Assembly (NCBI RefSeq): GCF_050749885.1
Contig: NZ_JBOIUB010000010.1
Coordinates: 152,549 to 216,548, forward strand
Origin: Zooshikella sp050749885
GTDB lineage: Bacteria; Pseudomonadota; Gammaproteobacteria; Pseudomonadales; Zooshikellaceae
Direction: 5' to 3'
Length of the DNA: 64,000 nucleotides
Under the pieces are notes generated by a model. The model was not told where the DNA came from. It ran no database searches and saw only the letters and a list, made by a program, of their open reading frames with translations. This document shows, in pieces, positions 37,337-45,701 of the stretch (the stretch's first letter is position 1; each line of letters begins with the position of its first letter). The translations under genes were made by a program, and so were the position numbers.

Positions 37337-37371
37337 GTTTAAGCGCTTCCTGAATAAAGAGGAAATCGGTC

Positions 37372-39090
37372 ATGCAACATGAGTGGTATTATCACTGCCA
37401 TAAGCCACGCACTGCTGCGGACTTATTCAATGTTGAAAACCAACCGGTTATTCCACCAAAAGTCGTTGATAGTTTAACAATCAGTTTGTCACTCACTGTT
37501 AATGGATCAACGGTGAACATTCCAGGTGGTAATATCAAATCCGTTGATGTAGCGCTTAATCGAGCAGGGTTCCGTGGTTATATTGCGTTCTGGATAGGTA
37601 CAGAACGTAAAGCAGATGACGTTCTACCGTTGGTTAATAATGATGCGCTTATGCAGTTACGATTAACGATAGAACCCGCGATTGACCGTAATAAACGTAT
37701 TGAGCCCTTAACCCTACAGGGTATTGTCACTGAAAAGATGCTGGAGGAGCAGCACTATCATGACATTCGTAATCAGCCTGTATTGTCGCGTTATTACCAG
37801 CTTTGGTTTAGCGATGCCGCGAGTGCATTATGGCACCAGCATTTTCCTTGTGAGTTATGGGTGAATGCTACCATGCAACAGTTAATCGATAAGCAGTTAA
37901 ACCCTGTGATTAAAGTGAATTACACGCATCAGGCATTATCAGTCAAACAACCAATGATAGCGTTAGGGTTGGCAAAAACAGATGGATATCGATTAATTCA
38001 ATCGGGGCCACAAAATAATGCCAGTTTTTATGATTTTTTATTGCAGTACCTTGATAGTGTGGCTGGTCATTGGGTGTATGACTATCAACAACAACAATAC
38101 CGTATTCTAGAAAAGCTTCCAGAGCCTGCCAGTGCAGAAGGTTTTTTAGGGCATGAATTACAGCAGGTTAAAGTACATTGGCCATCGCAAACGCGTTATC
38201 AGATTCGCTTACGGAATGGTATTGCAGAGGGCGCTAGCACTGATCATTTAACACAGGCGCAAGCGTATAAGGGTTTATATCAAGATATTTTATATCGCCA
38301 GCCGATTCCAAGTGCGCTTAAAGGGATAAAATCATACTACAATAAGCAATTAACTACTCAGGGTGAGGAATTACATATTGCTTGTTGTGAGTGGCCCTTG
38401 CAAACTTACTATCCTGGTTGTGTATTTCAGATAGCGAAAACTGGTTGGGAGCAGCAGTCTGTTTTTGCTCAACACAAATATCGAAGTTATCAGCTGCGTA
38501 TTATTGCTGAGGCGGTCGATAACGACCAGGCCAGTGACTTAGATAATGATGCAACACAATATGTACTCAATTATCAAATAAAGGCCGAACGCTTACAGAA
38601 CTGCCGACAACGCTTTCCTGAATACAGACCTGTCAATTATCCCATGTATGTTGAAGGTATTATTCTGAGTGAAGTGGGTGATAAAAAAGAAAAGACCTAT
38701 CAGTTACATAAAAATCAGCAAACCTCACAATATGAGTATCAAGTGCACATACCATTGTGGGATAAAAAAATTAAGGTGCTATTTGAACCAGAAAATTTAA
38801 CGCCGCACTTTTTTTTCCCATTGTACAAAGACACACAGGTATTGTTAGCCATTGATTTGTACCAGGCGACTATTGTCAAGGTATTAAATTGGGGAGCGGG
38901 TGTTAAACTTCCCCTAGACCCGCAAGGTAATCATATTGTGTTTGGCAAAAAAAAGGATGATCAAGCAGCGTTAAAATATGACTATCAACAAGATAAACCT
39001 GTATTAAGTATCAAGCGACAAAAAGCAAAAGACACCGAATTAATACAGTTAGAAGAAGGCTTACTTATTTTACAAACCGCCGAAGAATAA
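37372..39090 (+). CDS. VgrG-like spike base (gp27/OB domains, no needle)
   Basis: A 572-residue protein that resembles the gp27 plus OB-fold base of VgrG. The N-terminal part reads 'IPGGNIKSVDVALNRAGFRG' and 'PLTLQGIVTEKMLEEQHYHD', and the phage-hub-like domain has 'TDGYRLIQSGPQNNASFYDF'. From about 425 there is an OB-like part 'YPMYVEGIILSEVGDKKEKT'. The protein stops soon after ('HIVFGKKKDD'), so the beta-prism needle is absent. Together with the 129-residue needle at 32741 it would make a two-piece spike. It precedes the PAAR-like gene by 50 bp. Confidence 0.65.
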   Translation: MQHEWYYHCHKPRTAADLFNVENQPVIPPKVVDSLTISLSLTVNGSTVNIPGGNIKSVDVALNRAGFRGYIAFWIGTERKADDVLPLVNNDALMQLRLTIEPAIDRNKRIEPLTLQGIVTEKMLEEQHYHDIRNQPVLSRYYQLWFSDAASALWHQHFPCELWVNATMQQLIDKQLNPVIKVNYTHQALSVKQPMIALGLAKTDGYRLIQSGPQNNASFYDFLLQYLDSVAGHWVYDYQQQQYRILEKLPEPASAEGFLGHELQQVKVHWPSQTRYQIRLRNGIAEGASTDHLTQAQAYKGLYQDILYRQPIPSALKGIKSYYNKQLTTQGEELHIACCEWPLQTYYPGCVFQIAKTGWEQQSVFAQHKYRSYQLRIIAEAVDNDQASDLDNDATQYVLNYQIKAERLQNCRQRFPEYRPVNYPMYVEGIILSEVGDKKEKTYQLHKNQQTSQYEYQVHIPLWDKKIKVLFEPENLTPHFFFPLYKDTQVLLAIDLYQATIVKVLNWGAGVKLPLDPQGNHIVFGKKKDDQAALKYDYQQDKPVLSIKRQKAKDTELIQLEEGLLILQTAEE

Positions 39091-39140
39091 TTATTTAAAA
39101 TACAATCTCACGATAATAGTTAAACGAGCTGAGAGACATT

Positions 39141-39533
39141 ATGCCTAAGTGTGTATGCATGGGGGCCACAATGCAATGCCCCTTTGGCGATATTCCTGCA
39201 CCACTCACGGTAACCCCACAAAATCGTGTTTTGGAAGGTGTAGTACCTGCAGCCAATATTTTAGATCATAAGCCCTTGATGAATATTCCCACCTTTGGCT
39301 TATGTAAATCGTTGGCAAATCCTGCAACCGCAGCAGCGACGGCTGCAGCATGGGGTGTTTTAACGCCAATGCCGTGTATTCCTGCAACGGTTGCCCCTTG
39401 GACCCCTGGTGATCCTACCGTGCTATTAGCGGGATCACCGATTCTAACGCAAGACAGCAAACTGATGTGTATGTGGGGGGGCGTTATTCAAATTAATCAA
39501 CCTGGACAACTAAAAGTAGAGGCCGTCAGATGA
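39141..39533 (+). CDS. DUF4280 PAAR-like spike tip
   Basis: A 130-residue PAAR-like protein of the DUF4280 family, the type found in Francisella IglG relatives. Landmarks are 'CMGATMQCPFGD', 'ANILDHKPLMNI', 'CIPATVAPWTPGDPTVLLAG' and 'LMCMWGGVIQINQPG'. Such proteins form the sharp tip on the VgrG needle, with Cys residues likely to bind a metal. No C-terminal effector domain is attached. It overlaps the following gene by 4 bp. Confidence 0.9.
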   Translation: MPKCVCMGATMQCPFGDIPAPLTVTPQNRVLEGVVPAANILDHKPLMNIPTFGLCKSLANPATAAATAAAWGVLTPMPCIPATVAPWTPGDPTVLLAGSPILTQDSKLMCMWGGVIQINQPGQLKVEAVR

Positions 39534-40351
39534 ATAAATCAGCACTCACGACAGGAATGGTTCTGGTGGTTATCAGCTTAATCAGTGCTGAAACTTTTAT
39601 CCTATTGCGCACTGTTGTGCAACTGGAAACCATGGTATCTGATGCGATGTTAGCAGCATTAGGAAAATTATGTCTTATTGCCGCTGCTGTTATTTTTTTA
39701 GCGCTCGTCATTTATATGTTGTACAGCTATATCAAAGCGTACCGAGGTTATCACCGAAAATTGATTATTATTGGTCATGATCAACCTAATAGTAATCAAC
39801 TCACAAAAATCTATAATGAAAAATACGGTGATGAAGTGGTAGAGCCTGTAGTGGTACCCAGTTCGTTTATTGGCAGTGTTTTACCAAAAACCAGACTCCA
39901 ATTACAACACATCAGAGGTTCTTGGTTTTTTCCTACCGTTCATATTATGGTGACGTTTAATGCTAAACATCTGCAAACATTAAATGAAGATGAGTTACGT
40001 ACACATTTGCATGATATTCGGGCTATTCTTAAAGATTTAACTTGGTGGCAAAAAGATGTGAAGTTATTAGTCGTTGTACACAATATGAATTGTTTTGCAG
40101 GCTATTCGCTTTTTGAAAAATACGGAATTGAAGACACTCGTTTTTGGCAGCTCAGTCATGGCCAACAATTTAGTCATGAATTTGAATATTATCGTACTGA
40201 AGTTCTCCATAAACAAACAAAAATGAGTGCTAATGACTTTATTGGCATAGTTAATTTCTTTTACCATATCGATCAGACTACATATGCATTAAATACAGTC
40301 TTTAATTATTTTCAACAACTTGCCCAATACTGTTATTTAACGCGAAGCTAA
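39530..40351 (+). CDS. Miniature TssM/IcmF-like membrane protein
   Basis: A 273-residue protein with two N-terminal membrane helices (about 7-29 and 45-68). Residues about 125-210 resemble a fragment of the IcmF G-domain: 'VHIMVTFNAKHLQTLNEDEL', 'RTHLHDIRAILKDLTWWQKD', then 'VKLLVVVHNMNCFAGYSLFE'. This lines up with the 'IVVVSLADLL ... VYVLFTKCDLLAGF' stretch of TssM. No Walker A is visible and the periplasmic part (about 700 residues in normal TssM) is absent. It could be a reduced inner-membrane platform for the anchorless TssL. This is inference from motif order. Confidence 0.5.
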   Translation: MNKSALTTGMVLVVISLISAETFILLRTVVQLETMVSDAMLAALGKLCLIAAAVIFLALVIYMLYSYIKAYRGYHRKLIIIGHDQPNSNQLTKIYNEKYGDEVVEPVVVPSSFIGSVLPKTRLQLQHIRGSWFFPTVHIMVTFNAKHLQTLNEDELRTHLHDIRAILKDLTWWQKDVKLLVVVHNMNCFAGYSLFEKYGIEDTRFWQLSHGQQFSHEFEYYRTEVLHKQTKMSANDFIGIVNFFYHIDQTTYALNTVFNYFQQLAQYCYLTRS

Positions 40352-40408
40352 AACTGTAGCATGGCCCTTTAGGCTGAGTAACGAATATCATTACATGGAG
40401 TTATAATT

Positions 40409-41593
40409 ATGAATAAATATCTGAAATATGGATTAATGGTTGCTTTAAGCACTATAGTAACTATGGCAAATAGCCAAACGTCAAAAACAGAAATGGGGGT
40501 TAATGTAAATAAAGCACTATGGCGGATAAATCCAAATACTTATAAGCTAATGGATGCGGTTAATGCAAAATGGTATCGAGGTATGTTTTTTATTTTAGAG
40601 TACTATGATAAGTATAAAAAAGGAGAAGACTGGTACACCTCATCATACTTAGCTAATTTTATTCAAGCCAAACGAGATAACCCTCATTATAAAATGGTAT
40701 TGTCGATTTATTGGAGCTTTGCCGATAAAAATATGAAACTGCCAGCGCCTGGTTCTACGCAAATGAATGATTATAAGGGGTTTTTGCAAGAAGTATTGAA
40801 TTATGTAGGGCATGATATCGACAAATTGGTAATATCTAATGAACCTATGTGGAATACATTAGCCAGTGACAGGGTTACAAACCAAGATACGGGTATCAAT
40901 CCATCTGTAGAATTTCATAAACAGGTCGCACAGGTTATTAATGAATGGAAGCAAAATAATAATGGTGATCTTGATATTTATGTTGGCGCACTTAATGCCT
41001 TGCATAAAGCTGAAAATAGAGATGCAGATGATGTCGTCGGTATGATTAATTTTGCCAATACGACTCCCTGGATTAAAGGGATCGATATTCATCCTCACAC
41101 CCACAATATGGAGGATCTGGAAAGCATAATGTATGAAGCGCGGGAAATGCTTCATTCAGATAAAGACATCATCATGACTGAGTACTCACTTGTGTGGCGT
41201 TGGGCACAACATTTAAATAATAAGTTACCTGAAACTTTTGCTACACAGTATAACTATCCTACGGAATACACGGTCAAAAACTATCTCGAAAAAGCACAGC
41301 ATAAACGAGTGTCTAAAAAAGAATGGAATGATTTATTTAGTCAGTTAGATTGGTGGATACCTGATTTTCCTGAGTATGTGTATAACTGGTGTCAGCAGTA
41401 TGGAGTGAGTGTGACTAATTATGCTTTTGGTAGTAATATGCCTTTACTTAATCAAGAATTACCCATTGATGACGGAGCGCCATTTTTCTTAAACCAGCTC
41501 TATCAAGGACGTTTTGTACAACCCACTGCAGATGGTTTGTCAAAGCATGCATTTATATGGCAGAGCTTTAAGCAGGTTAATGCCCCCAATTAA
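40409..41593 (+). CDS. Secreted GH-A-clan glycosidase-like protein, candidate T6SS cargo
   Basis: A 394-residue protein with a signal peptide (1-22, 'TIVTMANSQ') and a TIM-barrel pattern. The acid/base Glu is likely E145 in 'LVISNEPMW', and the nucleophile E258 in 'IIMTEYSLVW', 113 residues apart. These are the positions expected for clan GH-A enzymes after strands 4 and 7. The exact family and substrate are unknown; peptidoglycan or chitin-like glycans are options. It is in the T6SS gene run, 57 bp after the TssM-like gene. A Sec signal is odd for a T6SS cargo delivered from the cytoplasm. Confidence 0.7.
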   Translation: MNKYLKYGLMVALSTIVTMANSQTSKTEMGVNVNKALWRINPNTYKLMDAVNAKWYRGMFFILEYYDKYKKGEDWYTSSYLANFIQAKRDNPHYKMVLSIYWSFADKNMKLPAPGSTQMNDYKGFLQEVLNYVGHDIDKLVISNEPMWNTLASDRVTNQDTGINPSVEFHKQVAQVINEWKQNNNGDLDIYVGALNALHKAENRDADDVVGMINFANTTPWIKGIDIHPHTHNMEDLESIMYEAREMLHSDKDIIMTEYSLVWRWAQHLNNKLPETFATQYNYPTEYTVKNYLEKAQHKRVSKKEWNDLFSQLDWWIPDFPEYVYNWCQQYGVSVTNYAFGSNMPLLNQELPIDDGAPFFLNQLYQGRFVQPTADGLSKHAFIWQSFKQVNAPN

Positions 41594-41655
41594 GCATACA
41601 GTATGTATATCCTTCGTGGTGAGTAATAAATAGTTACTCGGTAGGAGTCTTGATT

Positions 41656-43596
41656 GTGAATTACGATCAACTGAAATCAGATTTTATTAACACGTTGCAC
41701 GTTAAAGGTGGGCTGGATAACGTATCGCCGGCACAGGCCAAACAGATTAATGCTGCATTTCAGCAATATGCAATTGAAGCTTTTTATCGAGACTTAAATG
41801 ACAAAGCCAAAGTGGAAGCCACACATTTAGCTAAAGTAGTTCGTGCCGTTAATCGACATGATGCGCATGTTGCACAAGTGACGAGTTTTATGACAGAACT
41901 AGTGATCAGTGGTATTAAAACCATACCTACAATAGGTGGTTTTGCTGGACTTGTTCATAAAATGATTAATAATCCACTATCAGGCACCTGGCAGGTGTTA
42001 CGTTGTGGTTTTGGTAATGAACGTTTTGGGAGCAATGGGGTTAATTTATTTGGTGATGCTAAAAACAATGTGTGGTCTCCACTAACATATAACACCAGTA
42101 ACCCTGATGGTGCTTATGGTTTAAGTGGAATGAATCTGAGTACGGGTAATGCTACGCTGTTTCAAAGTGATCAGCGCAAACGTTTTGAGCAATTTGAGAG
42201 TGAGTTAGCTAATCTGATTAGTCCTGTGATCAGTGATAAGCTCGGCATAAAAAATATTCATGGTGCTTTTAAAAAAACACCCATAGAATTAAAACAACAA
42301 CCTTACTTTAACGCTGGCGATTATACCACAGACGCTGCGGTTAGAGTCTATTTGGCTTATCAACGCCGGCCTAAATATTTTTTCTTCCGTGCGCTCAGCA
42401 GTATCATTTTAGTAGATATTAATGATCATGATGGTATTAAGGATATTCTGTCAGGGAGTTTTTTAAATGATGAGGGTATCATCGTTGACCGAGATGAACT
42501 TAAAAAACGTGTCAGCACTCTGGGTAAAACATATATTTCAAAACATAGTCCGGTATACCATATCCTGTATAAGTCCAGTGATACAATACAAGCCGTGTAT
42601 AAACAGTGTTTGGCAGAAAAAGGGCGATTGCAGATAAGTGATAAGCAGGCAATTAATTCAATTATCACACCGGTTCGATTGAGTGAAACGCTTTTAGTAA
42701 AAGTAAAATATTTGAGTTATTGGGAGCCATTGGTAGGCCATCGATTCTTCAGTACAGCACTGGATACACTGGTTAAATCAATGATTGAAAAACATTACCG
42801 GTTTTCCATGAGCTTATCCATGTCAAATATTGGACAACGTCTGGCTATTTGTTTGGCATTTTGTGAGGAGTTACTACTCAGCTATTTAGGTACAACAAAA
42901 ATGAGTCTATTACCGCCCACTGCGTTATATCTGGATGCTGTTAGTTACGTTATTGATGATTGTGCAGCCAGTGCGGCGGACTTAATGCATAAAAATAATA
43001 ATACCGAACGCCAAAAATGGCGAGATTGGTTTTATCTGTTTTTGCTTAAGCTACCGGAAGTGAATGTATTTTTTGACCGTTGTCAACAACAAGGACTTCT
43101 GAATCAACATAAAACGTTTTCAGGTAAACAAGTGGTGGGCTTAAGTCCATTGGTTAATCCAAATTTATTAGGTGTCGAATTTAGCCCCTATTCACGAAAA
43201 ACACTGACTATTGATGGGGTTGGACAACACGAATCTGAGATAAAACAGTATTTAGCTCCCATTGTAGTACCGGCGAGTGATAAACTGAAACGACCCAGTT
43301 GGGAAAAATATGCCGCAGCACATGATCGGGTTTATAAGCCTATTGAAATTGATGGTAAATCGTCAATTCCGTTATGGGAAGACATTGTGTTATCGGTAGA
43401 CAAAAAAGAACATTATATCGAATCGGTACAGAACCCATGGGCACGGTATAAAACCTTTTACGATTTGATACAGTACAGTGGTGAAATCAATCTAGATGAA
43501 TTAAAGCTGTTGATTAAAGGGCAGCATGAAGTGATTAAAGCCATTTTATGCCATACCGGTATGCGTAAAGAAGTAGTGAGTAAAACAAATAAATAA
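41656..43596 (+). CDS. Unknown 647-residue protein in the T6SS cluster
   Basis: No recognisable family. The GTG start at 41656 has AGGAG eight bases upstream; an earlier TTG at 41650 is too close to that site. The N-terminal part is helical, with a Gly-rich amphipathic segment 'VISGIKTIPTIGGFAGLVHK' near residue 87-108. The middle is mixed, and the C-terminal part is highly charged. There are no signal peptide, no strong membrane helix and no catalytic motif I know. Its place after the GH-like gene and before the lipase makes it a candidate effector, adaptor or immunity-bearing protein. Confidence 0.65.
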   Translation: MNYDQLKSDFINTLHVKGGLDNVSPAQAKQINAAFQQYAIEAFYRDLNDKAKVEATHLAKVVRAVNRHDAHVAQVTSFMTELVISGIKTIPTIGGFAGLVHKMINNPLSGTWQVLRCGFGNERFGSNGVNLFGDAKNNVWSPLTYNTSNPDGAYGLSGMNLSTGNATLFQSDQRKRFEQFESELANLISPVISDKLGIKNIHGAFKKTPIELKQQPYFNAGDYTTDAAVRVYLAYQRRPKYFFFRALSSIILVDINDHDGIKDILSGSFLNDEGIIVDRDELKKRVSTLGKTYISKHSPVYHILYKSSDTIQAVYKQCLAEKGRLQISDKQAINSIITPVRLSETLLVKVKYLSYWEPLVGHRFFSTALDTLVKSMIEKHYRFSMSLSMSNIGQRLAICLAFCEELLLSYLGTTKMSLLPPTALYLDAVSYVIDDCAASAADLMHKNNNTERQKWRDWFYLFLLKLPEVNVFFDRCQQQGLLNQHKTFSGKQVVGLSPLVNPNLLGVEFSPYSRKTLTIDGVGQHESEIKQYLAPIVVPASDKLKRPSWEKYAAAHDRVYKPIEIDGKSSIPLWEDIVLSVDKKEHYIESVQNPWARYKTFYDLIQYSGEINLDELKLLIKGQHEVIKAILCHTGMRKEVVSKTNK

Positions 43597-43737
43597 AGCC
43601 AAAAAATATATACCCATAAAGAAGTATGACATAACTCGTTAGCGCTATTAAAAACGTTGGTTGCTATTACTTGTCTTAACGGACCAGTATAGTCCTGAAA
43701 AAATGAATTGCTCTGGGTAGAGTGATGCTTATTATTT

Positions 43738-43771
43738 CCCTCCCCTTAAAAAGGGGAGGGTTAGGGTGGGG
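43738..43771. repeat. REP-like hairpin, copy A
   Basis: The perfect stem CCCTCCCCTT-AAA-AAGGGGAGGG (43738-43760) is followed by TTAGGGTGGGG. The same unit occurs inverted at 48664-48698 and in diverged form at 48587-48621. It lies in the gap between the 647-residue protein and the lipase. Confidence 0.85.
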
Positions 43772-43873
43772 ATATTATTCTATATGAAAGCTGAGTCGTT
43801 GCGGTATACCCCGACCTTTTCATTTCCTCCATAAGAGGAATGCTTTTATGTAAACATTAAGGAAGTAAACCTG

Positions 43874-44482
43874 GTGAATAATGCCATACATGGAGCGTTA
43901 GCGCATTTATGTGTCGATGTCCAAGCACAGCCCACAATTACACATAATGACTTCAAGCTATTAGTTAAATCCTTTACACATTGTCAAGCACTTGTCGTTG
44001 GCTACGGTTGTAGTCATTTTTTGTATAAACAGCAAAAAATGTTACGTGGCTGGCAACGGGTTATGTATTCCCCCGGGTGGTATTGGCAGATAAACAATAA
44101 CTATAAACAGTTTAATGAACAGCAACGGTATTTATTACCACTTTTAACTAATACCCTGGACCGATCAAAACCAGTTGTATTAGCAGGGCATTCAACAGGT
44201 GCCAGTATCAGCTTGATGTTGGCGGAGGTATTAATTAAACATAATTTTATCATACAAGAATGGGTAGGTTTTGGTTGTCCACGTATGTATAAAGGTCAAC
44301 AGTATTGGCAAGGTTTCCCCTTAACCAGTTATCAATACGGGAATGATATTGTTCCCTTACAGCTCCCTTTTAAATGGCCTTTTCAACAACCGGTTAAACT
44401 AACTAAAGTGGGGTGTGGTTTTAATATAAAGCCTAATTGGGGAGATCATCAGTTAGAAAATTATGTGAATGTGTTAAATTAA
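43874..44482 (+). CDS. Class-3 lipase-like hydrolase, candidate T6SS effector
   Basis: A 202-residue alpha/beta hydrolase of the lipase_3 type. The triad can be read as S107 in 'LAGHSTGAS', D158 in 'YQYGNDIVPL' and H192 in 'NWGDHQLENYV'. No signal peptide is present, as expected for cytoplasmic loading into a T6SS. The GTG start at 43874 has GGAAG about eight bases upstream. Phospholipase effectors (Tle) with no signal sequence are common next to spike genes. No obvious immunity gene follows; a pseudogene lies downstream instead. Confidence 0.75.
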   Translation: MNNAIHGALAHLCVDVQAQPTITHNDFKLLVKSFTHCQALVVGYGCSHFLYKQQKMLRGWQRVMYSPGWYWQINNNYKQFNEQQRYLLPLLTNTLDRSKPVVLAGHSTGASISLMLAEVLIKHNFIIQEWVGFGCPRMYKGQQYWQGFPLTSYQYGNDIVPLQLPFKWPFQQPVKLTKVGCGFNIKPNWGDHQLENYVNVLN

Positions 44483-44572
44483 AAAATAAAATTTAATTGG
44501 TAATTGAAAGGTGCCTATGAAAAATATAATATATAATTTCTTTGTTGTTGAAAATTAAATACATTCTATCTA

Positions 44573-45484
44573 ATGTTGAATCTGCTGGAAATTATTGCAT
44601 CTGATACAATCATTAATGAGGCATTTACATGGTTGTGTAAAAGACGCGAAAATGATCATTATAATGATGATATCTGGCACTTACGCTTCCATTGGCAACA
44701 GTTAAAACCTGTTATTCAACAAGCGTTAATCAGTGAAAACTATCAATTTAGTCCATGCTGAGCGGTATCAACAAAAACGGTGACTATCTCCCGTTGGTCA
44801 GCTCAGGATGCACTGGTATTAAAAGCCATAACGTTGGTGCTGACGGAGGAATTAAAACCAAAACTCAGTCAACACTGTTTTACTGGAGCAGCTTGAGGTA
44901 TTAATTGACGATACACGTGTTATTGCATTAATAAGTTGTATGCTTGATCGGATAGATGCTGTGAATGGATATTTAATGAGTGCCACACAAGGTATTACTA
45001 AAGTCTGCCCATTATCACCTTTATTAGGTGCCATTTATCTTTCACCTCTTGATGAAGCGTTAGAGAATTTTGCAAAAAAAAAGATCAAGGCATTTATGTA
45101 CGTTTTATGGATGACTGGGTTTTGCTTTGTAAAACACGGCACCAATTACGTAATGCAGTGAAAACAATGAATGTCGTATTAAATAAATTAAAGGTAACCA
45201 AACACCCTTTTAAAACGTTTATAGGTAGAATGATTAAAGGGTTTGATTTTTTAGGCTATCGACTAAATACATCAGTCAATGTTTTACACATCGCCTGGAT
45301 GACCTGGGTTAATCATAAAAACAAAGTGGCTCAGCTTTATGAGCAAGGTGCTGATTTATTGAGCATCGAGCTCTATGTTAAGCGATGGTTGACGTGGGTG
45401 AAAGGTGGTTTGAGATTTGATGTAGAGCTGGTTGATAGGCTATTTCTTGAAGCTAGTGGGGATGGCTTTTTGCTGATAAAGTGA
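44573..45484 (+). pseudogene. Decayed reverse transcriptase gene
   Basis: Fragments in different frames align to one bacterial reverse transcriptase. 'HLRFHWQQLKPVIQQAL' and 'SRWSAQDALVLKAITLVL' (44573-44880) have a TGA at 44761. A deletion then removes about 60 residues, including the first catalytic Asp. 'QGITKVCPLSPLLGAIYLSP' follows from about 44883 in another frame, and after a shift in an A-run (45076-45084) the active-site motif 'YVRFMDDWVLLCK' and 'KGFDFLGYRL' continue to 45484. The family is a group-II-like lineage common as stand-alone mobile RTs. It is inactive. Confidence 0.85.
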
Positions 45485-45701
45485 AAAGTGGGTGTCCTGT
45501 TCTTTAACAGAAGATCGTACGCTCATATCATGCTGCTCTACTCTCCTTAATCTACCTTGTTATCTTCTACTGAACTTAACGATCCCAAAATCGCTGTCGT
45601 AACGCCATAAGTTAAACATGAGAATACTTCGTGGGACCTCACTATGGTTTATTTCAGAAGTTACCGGTCTACAACTTTTTTATAAATTGGGAGATATCTA
45701 G

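Noticed and set aside
44573..45484. Diversity-generating retroelement or retron
   Set aside because: No template/variable repeat pair or msr-like hairpin was seen, and the reverse transcriptase is broken.
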